Shown here: positions 1-6,343 of the stretch, in pieces
How the letters are laid out: every line of letters begins with the position of its first letter
How positions within the stretch are numbered: position 1 is the stretch's first letter
NCBI GenBank assembly: GCA_031267635.1
Contig: JAIRYX010000359.1
Coordinates: forward strand, 1 to 11,727
DNA length: 11,727 bases
Reading direction: 5' to 3'
Source: Planctomycetaceae bacterium
Lineage (GTDB): Bacteria > Planctomycetota > Planctomycetia > Pirellulales > Thermoguttaceae
The notes under the pieces: generated by a model
The model's input: only the letters and a program-made list of their open reading frames with translations
What the model was told of the DNA's origin: nothing
Databases searched by the model: none
Position numbers and translations under genes: made by a program

Positions 1-168
1 GATCATTTTTGGGTCATGGATAATACCGGAAATATCGCAGAATTTAACAAAGGACAAGCAGGAAAAGTCGTTGTAGAAGGTTTGGGAGATAATATCCAAA
101 ATGTTTGGGTAAGCCCGGAAGGAATTGTTTTTGCGGTATTTGATGGAAAATTATACCAATTAGATTAA
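1..168 (+). CDS. 3' end of an unrecognised protein (partial)
   Basis: Frame 1 is open from the window edge to a TAA at 166-168 and gives the last 55 residues of a protein. The tail has alternating beta-strand-like stretches, for example NIQNVWVSPEGIVFAVFDG followed by KLYQLD. This resembles the closing strands of a beta-propeller or other repeat-blade protein, where a residue run of the type W-V-S-P-E-G precedes a strand reading back an output value. That resemblance is by eye only and the family is not identified. The 163 nt between this stop and the next gene hold no clear terminator, so whether it is co-transcribed with the downstream chaperone genes cannot be told. Confidence 0.6.
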   Translation, partial: DHFWVMDNTGNIAEFNKGQAGKVVVEGLGDNIQNVWVSPEGIVFAVFDGKLYQLD

Positions 169-331
169 AAATAAATTCATACCCTTCACAGAGCAGATTT
201 TTTAACGCGACACACACTATGTTCTTCACACGTAAAATTTTTGTTTTTAGACAATGTTTATCATATCCCAAAAGCCCCTTTTGTCTCTGATGTCCTTTGG
301 AGAATAAAATTCGAATAATAACACAGTAACA

Positions 332-3247
332 ATGAACAACAATATATACCTTGATTTAGAGCTATTTCTTGATCCGGCAATTACAGACGCGGCTGCGATG
401 AAAGAGCGTTTGAAAGAGAAAATCAAAGATTGGAATAAGCGGCTTGTCGCAAAACCGGAGCTAAAAAATAAAGTACGCCAAGCGAATGAATGGATAAATT
501 CCGGTTTGAATAATTTACAAAAACAAGCGGAAGAAGCCCGGATGAACAAACTGAAAATTTTGCGCGAGAAAATTGGGCATTACCAAATACTTGGCGAAAT
601 TGATGAAGATGATATGAACGATCTCATAAAATCCTTTCAAAGTTTCTTCACGGAAACGACTATCCGCCGTGAAGCAACAGGAAACGACCATAGACCGTCA
701 ATACCGACATTTCAAGAACCTATACAGCCGGATTCCTTGAAATGTAAAGTGATAATATCCTATCTTGATATAAAGCAAATAACCGAATGGCTAAAAAACG
801 TCAAAAACGGACAATGTAACAATCTGTATGAATTTTTAGGATCGACGCCAACAGAAACAACGCAAGCATTGCGGGAAAAATCTCAAGAAGCATCAGACCT
901 CGCACTGAAAATCCCGAAAACAAATCTTGAGGCGGATTATTTAAATAAAATTTGCGGAAAATGTCTTCTCTATTTCAAAAATGAAGAAAATCACAAGGGC
1001 TACGATACGGCATTGAAACGGTTTTCTTTTGATAAACTTGGCGAAGATAAGTTTGCAGTATTCGCTAAAAAATTTGCGAAAAATAATGAAACAAAATGGG
1101 ACATTTATCAGCAATCAATTCATGATACAATTCAACTTGGTTATTCTCAAGAAGAAGCAAGTTGGCTCGTTTTTGATTTTTTTTGCAATAAGAAAAAATG
1201 CCTGCGTCCGATTCCAGTAATTACGAAAACGCCGCCTTTTAATATTCTTAAAACAATTAAGAATATCATTGAAAAAATATTGAAGACAGAAAAAAATCTA
1301 GAACAAATTCAACGACAAGGTTTCTTTTCCCGTATAAAAAAAGCGATAAAGCAACTATGGCATAATCTGCATACTCCGCCGAAACCAACAACCGTTGAGA
1401 AGCCAGAAGACCAATTTGATTCTCCTGAGTTGAAAGAGTTTTTAGCGATCAAGAAAAAATTCCAATCACGAATGTCTTTTTCTGTGTTGGAATTAAGTAT
1501 CATGTTTAGCTCTCTTGAAGGATTATGGCTGAAAAAAACAACATTACCAAATCATGTTGTTATTAAAATAAATATGCTTCGCGCCAACGTTGCGGAAAAA
1601 CTTGCGGAAATGGATTACAAGCAACGGTTATTTGATAGAGCGTTACGCTGTTACAATGCAGTGTTGGATTGTAATCCTTACGAAAGTTTGGCGCGTGCGC
1701 GGAAAAATTTTATTGAGAATTTCAAATCGGATTTGTTTTCACAATTGAATACGTTTGCGGCACAAAATAATGCGGCAGCTTGTACCCCTATTATTGCCGA
1801 ATTGCATGAAAAATTTCCGACAGATCACGAAACAAACGACTTTTGCCGGAAAATCGAAAATCAATTAGCCAATATCCCTTTGCCCGTAAAAGAAGAATTG
1901 CAAAAAATGATTGATGAAAAACAATGGTATAAAATCAATCAACTTCTTTCTGCGAAGTCAAATAATCTTCCTCGTAATTATCAACCCGTTTTAGAACGTG
2001 CGCAACAAATTCTTCAAAAAACGCAAGAAACAACAACTGCAATTCGTGAAACATTACAAGCAAATCCCGAATTGGCACAAACGCAATTATATCAATTGAA
2101 AAAGATTATTTCAGATTACCCTGAATTTAATTTTTTGATTGAAGAATTGGAAGCAAAAAAAAATCATTCCTCTCAATTAGAATCGGAATTACAAATTCTT
2201 TGTCAACATAAACATTGGATTCAAGCGGAAAACCAAATACGAAAATTCTTGTCGCTGAATCCCGTCAAATTGATTCGATTAGGGGAATATGTTCAAAAGA
2301 TTTCCATCGGTGTGGAAAATTATCAAAATAAATTACGCTTGTGGCTCTTTTCTATTTTCGGTTTACCGGTATGCGGAATTTTTACATGGATGTTAATCAA
2401 AATGCTCTTTCCCCACAACAATTTCCAATTCACTTCTTCAAATAGCGGTTTGGTGTTTTTCTGTTGTTATCTAGGATGCTATTTAGGATTGAATCTTTTA
2501 TTGCTTTTATTACGGAAAAAATCAGAAACGCCGCATGGAATGGCATGGTATTTTATTCTTCTTTTGTATATTTCGATTTCGATTTCCGATTTTATTGTCC
2601 AAAACAGCAATAGCATTTTTTTAAAATTGAATCAAGGAATGCAAGAAAAAATGCAAGGCGATGATTCGTTTAATCCGGAACGCTTTGAACTTGTTCTCGG
2701 ATTGATCTTTATTATAATATTGCCGTTTTTTTTGACATGGTTTGCTACTTTAGGGCATCTGTTATTTTTTTATTCGTTCATCCAACGTACTGTTTGTCGG
2801 AACAATTTTTATCCATTAGGAACGCTATTACTAATAAGCGGCGGAGTGAGTTTCATTCGCTTATTACCGGAAGACAGATTGTTCGGGTTACATCATAATT
2901 CATTGATCATGCTTACTCTTATCTGGACAATACTATGTTGGATTGTTTTTCGGGATTATCGAAAAAATTTAGACGCATCATTCGATAGAAATGATTTTAA
3001 AGAATATTTGCAACGACGAACATTGATAGCAAAACTACGGAAAAATAAAAACGATTTAGGACAAATATCGCTTTTAGAAACCAATTGGTATCAGGAAATT
3101 GAAAAAATTACGAGTCGTCAACAGCAACAAACGCCCGTTACGCAATCCCAACAGACTTCCGAACCCTTCATACCGACCCCACCTCCAATACAGAAAATTT
3201 CAATGCCGGGAACAGTTCCCGTTCCTCCGGTAATGAATCATAAATAA
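332..3247 (+). CDS. Multidomain membrane protein with degenerate J-like domains, probable Hsp70 partner
   Basis: The product is 971 aa and I cannot name its family. Residues ~5-60 carry a pattern (LELFLDP...I...L.EKI.DWNKR) like the J-derived N-terminal domains of some Hsp70-associated proteins. Residues ~163-229 form a second J-like unit, opening NNLYEFLGST and closing in KGYDTALKRF. Neither has the HPD tripeptide of true J proteins. Residues ~238-290 are a short helical unit, ~302-345 a basic amphipathic stretch, and ~423-465 a TPR-like helix pair (DRALRCYNAVLDCNP). Residues ~480-665 are a helical solenoid or coiled coil. Six hydrophobic segments follow at ~669-694, 705-728, 736-756, 785-816, 829-846 and 856-875, then a charged segment and a Gln/Pro-rich tail from ~930. 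With an even number of helices both ends should be cytosolic. The ATG at 332 has no Shine-Dalgarno sequence and an in-frame TAA lies about 20 nt upstream, so no longer start exists. The Hsp70 gene begins 56 nt downstream, which supports a joint role (inference). Confidence 0.9.
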   Translation: MNNNIYLDLELFLDPAITDAAAMKERLKEKIKDWNKRLVAKPELKNKVRQANEWINSGLNNLQKQAEEARMNKLKILREKIGHYQILGEIDEDDMNDLIKSFQSFFTETTIRREATGNDHRPSIPTFQEPIQPDSLKCKVIISYLDIKQITEWLKNVKNGQCNNLYEFLGSTPTETTQALREKSQEASDLALKIPKTNLEADYLNKICGKCLLYFKNEENHKGYDTALKRFSFDKLGEDKFAVFAKKFAKNNETKWDIYQQSIHDTIQLGYSQEEASWLVFDFFCNKKKCLRPIPVITKTPPFNILKTIKNIIEKILKTEKNLEQIQRQGFFSRIKKAIKQLWHNLHTPPKPTTVEKPEDQFDSPELKEFLAIKKKFQSRMSFSVLELSIMFSSLEGLWLKKTTLPNHVVIKINMLRANVAEKLAEMDYKQRLFDRALRCYNAVLDCNPYESLARARKNFIENFKSDLFSQLNTFAAQNNAAACTPIIAELHEKFPTDHETNDFCRKIENQLANIPLPVKEELQKMIDEKQWYKINQLLSAKSNNLPRNYQPVLERAQQILQKTQETTTAIRETLQANPELAQTQLYQLKKIISDYPEFNFLIEELEAKKNHSSQLESELQILCQHKHWIQAENQIRKFLSLNPVKLIRLGEYVQKISIGVENYQNKLRLWLFSIFGLPVCGIFTWMLIKMLFPHNNFQFTSSNSGLVFFCCYLGCYLGLNLLLLLLRKKSETPHGMAWYFILLLYISISISDFIVQNSNSIFLKLNQGMQEKMQGDDSFNPERFELVLGLIFIIILPFFLTWFATLGHLLFFYSFIQRTVCRNNFYPLGTLLLISGGVSFIRLLPEDRLFGLHHNSLIMLTLIWTILCWIVFRDYRKNLDASFDRNDFKEYLQRRTLIAKLRKNKNDLGQISLLETNWYQEIEKITSRQQQQTPVTQSQQTSEPFIPTPPPIQKISMPGTVPVPPVMNHK

Positions 3248-3303
3248 AATTGAAAACAACTATTGTACTAACAACTATTATTCTTCCTTTTTAACTGAAA
3301 GCT

Positions 3304-4983
3304 ATGTCCAAAATTAAAAAAATTCTCGGTATTGATCTTGGTACGACATATTCCTGTGTTGCGTACATCAACGAATATGGTCATGCAGAAGTGATTCCCA
3401 ACGCCGAAGGAGATCGCACAACGCCGTCGGTCGTGTGGTTTGACGGTCAGCGTGCCGTTGTTGGTCAGGAAGCGAAAGAAATGTCGAACATCTATCCCAA
3501 TAATGTTTGCAGTTTTATCAAACGAAACATGGGAAACGACGATTTTACATTTGATGTGGACGGCGTTGTGTACGCGCCGGAACACGTTTCAAGTTTGATT
3601 CTACGAAAACTTGTTAAAGACGCGTCGCAATCTCTCGGCGAAGAAATCAAGGATGTTGTCATCACATGTCCTGCATATTTTTTCATCAAAGAACGAGAAG
3701 CGACCAAACGTGCCGGAGAAATCGCCGGATTGAACGTCTTGCAGATTGTCAATGAACCGACAGCCGCCGCGTTTGCTTATGGTATTAAAACGAATGAGAC
3801 GTCTCATGAACGTTTTGTTATTGTTTACGATCTTGGCGGCGGAACGTTTGATACTACTGTTATTCGTGTATCTCCTCAAGGCGTGGATGTTGTTTGCACC
3901 GACGGCGATCATCAACTCGGCGGAAAAGATTGGGATGATCGTTTGGTACAACATCTCACGAAACGTTTTAATGAAGAAACGCGGCAGCATTTTGATCCTG
4001 CCGACGACATAGAATTTTATCATGAAATTTTACAAAAAGCGGAACAGTGTAAAAAACAATTGACCGACAAAACATCTACCAAAACAACGATTTCTTATCA
4101 AGGCAATAAAACGCAAATTGAGATCAAGCGTGAAGAATTTGAACAAATGACGGAAGACCTTGTTGAGAGAACAATTGAATTAACTCGTTCAATGCTTTCT
4201 ATCGCCAAGACCAAAGGTTGTACAAAATTTGATCAAATGATTCTTGTTGGCGGTTCGTCGCGAATGCCGATGATTACCAATCAATTACAAAAAACGTTTT
4301 CGAGTAAACCGCTAATTTTTGAACCGGATGAAGCGGTTGCGAAAGGAGCGGCGATGATTGGGAATAATGCGTATCTGCAAAATCTGATTGACGAAAAACT
4401 GAAACAGCGTTCTGGCGGCTTAACGATTGGAACAGCGTCTTCGGCAGACGTTACAATGGCAGCAAAACAGGTGGCGGAAGAAAATAGTTATTCGCTTGAC
4501 ATTGTAAAAAATTCATTGAAACGAGCGAAGAATGTTTCCAGCAAAACATTTGGTATTACAATACTTGATGGTTATGATGAAGACGGAAGACCGCTGTTAT
4601 CGTTCTCGAATTTGCTTTACCGCAACACGCCGCTTCCTGCAGAAAAAACGGAGCAATATGCAACGATTGCGGCAAACCAAACGACTGTTGTCATTGAACT
4701 GGTTGAAAACAGTTGCGATGCTCCGCGTCAAGGAGAACAAGAACCAATCATTGCCTTAGAAGAAACAACATCGCTTTGGAACGGAGAATTACCGGTACAA
4801 CCGAATTTGCCGCAGTATTCGCCAATAGACGTAACATTTCGTATCGACGAAAACGGAAGATTGACTATTAGCGCTTATGATCCGGCAAGCGACAAAAAAC
4901 TTGAAAAATCTATTCCCGATCAAGATATGTCTTTGACTGCGCAAGCGGCAACAAAACGTTCGCTGGAATTGATTGTTGAATAA
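3304..4983 (+). CDS. Hsp70 family chaperone (DnaK-like, lidless)
   Basis: This is an ATP-dependent Hsp70. The nucleotide-binding domain fills residues ~5-357. It has the phosphate-1 loop IDLGTTYSCVA (Asp11), a Lys in SFIKRNMG (Lys73) at the place of the DnaK catalytic lysine, the segment VNEPTAAAFAYG, the phosphate-2 loop DLGGGTFD (176-183, Thr181) and the adenosine motif LVGGSSRMPM (~314-323). Residues ~358-412 are an extra charged helical linker where DnaK has only a short one. A beta-sandwich substrate-binding domain follows at ~415-545, seen in FGITILDGYDEDGRP, LYRNTPLPAEKTEQY and DVTFRIDENGRLTISAYDP. The protein stops at 559 aa, against about 640 in DnaK, so the alpha-helical lid is missing. 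No grpE or canonical dnaJ is adjacent; the upstream neighbour is a J-like membrane protein, so this looks like a specialised rather than housekeeping Hsp70. The ribosome-binding site is weak. I give no dnaK symbol because the architecture is not that of DnaK. Confidence 0.95.
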   Translation: MSKIKKILGIDLGTTYSCVAYINEYGHAEVIPNAEGDRTTPSVVWFDGQRAVVGQEAKEMSNIYPNNVCSFIKRNMGNDDFTFDVDGVVYAPEHVSSLILRKLVKDASQSLGEEIKDVVITCPAYFFIKEREATKRAGEIAGLNVLQIVNEPTAAAFAYGIKTNETSHERFVIVYDLGGGTFDTTVIRVSPQGVDVVCTDGDHQLGGKDWDDRLVQHLTKRFNEETRQHFDPADDIEFYHEILQKAEQCKKQLTDKTSTKTTISYQGNKTQIEIKREEFEQMTEDLVERTIELTRSMLSIAKTKGCTKFDQMILVGGSSRMPMITNQLQKTFSSKPLIFEPDEAVAKGAAMIGNNAYLQNLIDEKLKQRSGGLTIGTASSADVTMAAKQVAEENSYSLDIVKNSLKRAKNVSSKTFGITILDGYDEDGRPLLSFSNLLYRNTPLPAEKTEQYATIAANQTTVVIELVENSCDAPRQGEQEPIIALEETTSLWNGELPVQPNLPQYSPIDVTFRIDENGRLTISAYDPASDKKLEKSIPDQDMSLTAQAATKRSLELIVE

Positions 4984-5148
4984 GGAGGTACGCAAGAGGA
5001 ACAATTGAAATTCAGAGAAATTGGGAGACAGATGAAGCTTCTGGAAAGAGTCACAAAAATTCCCAAAGTCTCTCGTATCCTTAACGCCCCCTTTTTTAAT
5101 AAAAATCGAATTTTTAAGAGTAATAAGTCTATTAGTAGCATCAAATAG
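4984..5148 (+). other. Open in-frame continuation after the Hsp70 stop; possible small ORF or remnant
   Basis: Directly after the Hsp70 TAA (4981-4983) the same frame stays open for 54 codons to a TAG at 5146-5148. It reads GGTQEEQLKFREIGRQMKLL and then ERVTKIPKVSRILNAPFF, a basic, helix-favouring sequence. A near-perfect Shine-Dalgarno (AAGGAGGT, 4982-4989) overlaps the stop codon. The nearest in-frame starts are TTG at 5005, with a rather long 15-nt spacing, and ATG at 5032, which has its own GGGAGA 4 nt upstream. The stretch could be a small translated ORF (38 or 47 aa), a tail once fused to the Hsp70, or chance. I cannot decide between these. Confidence 0.3.
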
Positions 5149-5244
5149 CGCGCCAATATGCACCCTTATTCTCTTATTTTTCGTTTAATTGTTTTTGATA
5201 AAAACCCATGGTCTAAATCTAAAAAATAAGGGCATAAGGGCGCG
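5149..5244. repeat. Long imperfect inverted repeat / hairpin
   Basis: The two arms pair as follows: CGCGCC (5149-5154) with GGCGCG (5239-5244), TATG (5157-5160) with CATA (5233-5236), and CCCTTATT (5163-5170) with AATAAGGG (5225-5232). A 2x2 mismatch and a two-base bulge separate these blocks. The loop is about 54 nt and AT-rich. It lies downstream of the Hsp70 gene. It lacks a U-run after the 3' arm, so it is not a classical terminator. It may be a small non-autonomous element or a stabilising 3' structure. Confidence 0.5.
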
Positions 5245-5257
5245 TTTGGGAAGATTT

Positions 5258-5292
5258 ATTGACTACTAAGGGAAACTTGATAAACAAGGGCT
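5258..5292 (+). repeat. Dispersed repeat unit 1, copy A
   Basis: This 35-nt segment, centred on ACTAAGGGAAACTTGATA, matches the reverse complement of 9793-9827 at 32 of 35 positions counted by eye. The second copy lies 4.5 kb away in the other large intergenic region. No gene in the window explains it. Confidence 0.7.
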
Positions 5293-5321
5293 GAAATAGG
5301 CGATGTTTTTCGGTGAAATTG

Positions 5322-5392
5322 ACTGTAGTACAAAGTTTCTCAATTTCTCTTGATATGAAAAATGTCAAGTGAAATTGCGCGACTTTGTAGTA
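5322..5392 (+). repeat. Dispersed repeat unit 2, copy A, forming a long hairpin
   Basis: Positions 5322-5368 match the reverse complement of 9878-9924 at about 40 of 47 positions. This copy also folds into a long hairpin. CTTGATAT (5349-5356) pairs with ATGTCAAG (5362-5369) with one G.U, around a GAAAA loop. Below a T/T mismatch, CAATTTC (5341-5347) pairs with GAAATTG (5371-5377). Below a 4x4 internal loop, TACAAAGT (5329-5336) pairs with ACTTTGTA (5382-5389). The G.U is tolerated only if the + strand sense is transcribed. Beyond it, 5393-5536 holds a short GGCAAC/GTTGCC stem at 5428-5445 and nothing else I can support. Confidence 0.65.
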
Positions 5393-5536
5393 GTTACCCA
5401 GGTGGTCGTGCGGATTTATTTGGCTTGGGCAACGGAATAGTTGCCGTCTTTTATAAACCAATTCCTCCCCCAAATGTGAAACAAGCCGTAAAATTCCTCC
5501 GTACTGATTTGAGTCAATAACAAATCAAATATTAAC

Positions 5537-5953
5537 TCACACGCAAACTTTTTCACAAGAACGAATATGCGCAGCGACTTTTTGGTCTTCCCGCTTGATG
5601 TGATTGATTAACCAACCGCCGACGCCGGAGGTTACTTTGCTCACCAATTCCGTTGTCGGACCTTCTTTTTTGATTTCGTCCGCAAGATTACGGACGAATG
5701 TTTTGAACTGTTCGTGTAGTTTTTTGTGATTTGGGTAATCGGGATAATGATACTGAACTTGCAACTTTTCTTCGTCGTTGAAATGTTTTTCCGTGTAAGA
5801 CGTTAAAAAATCAAGCGTCTTATGCAACATTTCGCGTCCTTTTCCTTGCGAGCAAGCGTCCAGCAAATTGTTGACGGTTGTAACCAACTGTTTATGTTGC
5901 GTATCAATCATCAAATGTCCTGTTGCAAGCTCTTCCGTCCACATGTAAGACAT
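5537..5953 (-). CDS. Bacteriohemerythrin
   Basis: The product is a 138-aa single-domain hemerythrin, a four-helix bundle binding O2 at a non-heme di-iron centre. Such proteins store, sense or deliver oxygen in the cytoplasm of microaerobic or anaerobic bacteria. All seven iron ligands of the family are visible: His20 (DTQHKQL), His57 and Glu61 (HFNDEE), His76 and His80 (HKKLH), and His118 and Asp123 (HIKRED). The length is typical. I chose the ATG at 5953, giving MSYMWTEELATG, because GAGGAG (5963-5968) sits 9 nt upstream and the family begins near this W-x-E-x-L motif; a start 12 codons further upstream would place the ribosome site inside the gene. It is transcribed away from the beta-galactosidase gene and has no obvious partner. 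No chemotaxis or signalling domain is fused to it. It ends in TGA. Confidence 0.93.
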   Translation of the reverse strand: MSYMWTEELATGHLMIDTQHKQLVTTVNNLLDACSQGKGREMLHKTLDFLTSYTEKHFNDEEKLQVQYHYPDYPNHKKLHEQFKTFVRNLADEIKKEGPTTELVSKVTSGVGGWLINHIKREDQKVAAHIRSCEKVCV

Positions 5954-5962
5954 GGAAATTTT

Positions 5963-5968
5963 CTCCTC
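5963..5968 (-). promoter_or_regulatory. Ribosome-binding site that sets the hemerythrin start
   Basis: GAGGAG on the minus strand lies 9 nt before the ATG at 5953. It decides the shorter 138-aa start over the 150-aa reading. Confidence 0.7.
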
Positions 5969-6202
5969 TATAAGATTGTAAATAGTCAAACGCTCAAGAA
6001 TAGTAGCTTTTGGCGAATTTTCACAATATTTTATTCATAAACATTCGTATATCATGACTAAAAATAAGTTGTGGAAAATTTTCTCTCTGACTTACTAAAT
6101 ATAGTTTATTGATAAATTAGAGCGACGTGGCTGATTGGAATTTGCAAATTTTTCTGATTAGCGGAAATGCTCGACGATTCCCAATGATTTTTCGGGAGCG
6201 GC

Positions 6203-6231
6203 TTGCTTTGGTCGCTTGTTGTGGTTATAAT
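6203..6231 (+). promoter_or_regulatory. Sigma-70-like promoter ahead of the beta-galactosidase gene
   Basis: TTGCTT (6203-6208) and a consensus TATAAT (6226-6231) are separated by exactly 17 nt. This leaves a leader of about 105 nt before the ATG at 6344. The leader contains a weak TCCTTT/AAAGGA stem around 6256-6285. The rest of the divergent region (5990-6202) is AT-rich and I see no palindromic operator or other gene in it. I could not find a convincing promoter pair for the divergent hemerythrin gene. Confidence 0.5.
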
Positions 6232-6343
6232 CGTTATTGTATAGCGAAAATGAAATCCTTTTCTGTTGTCTGATTTGAAAGGAAATCATTGACGCCATTT
6301 TCTAAAATCCCCAAAACGTTCCAATATATACAAGAAGAAACTT

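Noticed and set aside
3268..4023. Several minus-strand ORFs of 86 to 140 codons opposite the Hsp70 gene.
   Set aside because: They are antisense shadows of a clearly conserved coding sequence and show no recognisable motif.
5428..5445. GGCAAC/GTTGCC hairpin followed by GTCTTTTAT as an intrinsic terminator.
   Set aside because: The stem is only six pairs, the T-run is short and interrupted, no + strand gene ends nearby, and it does not suit the minus-strand hemerythrin gene because the T-run is on the wrong side.
5219..5473. 84-codon minus-strand ORF as a gene.
   Set aside because: It covers the dispersed repeat units and long hairpin, has no ribosome site, and its similarity to the other copy is short and in rearranged order. 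I treat it as repeat sequence with a possible ancient coding origin.
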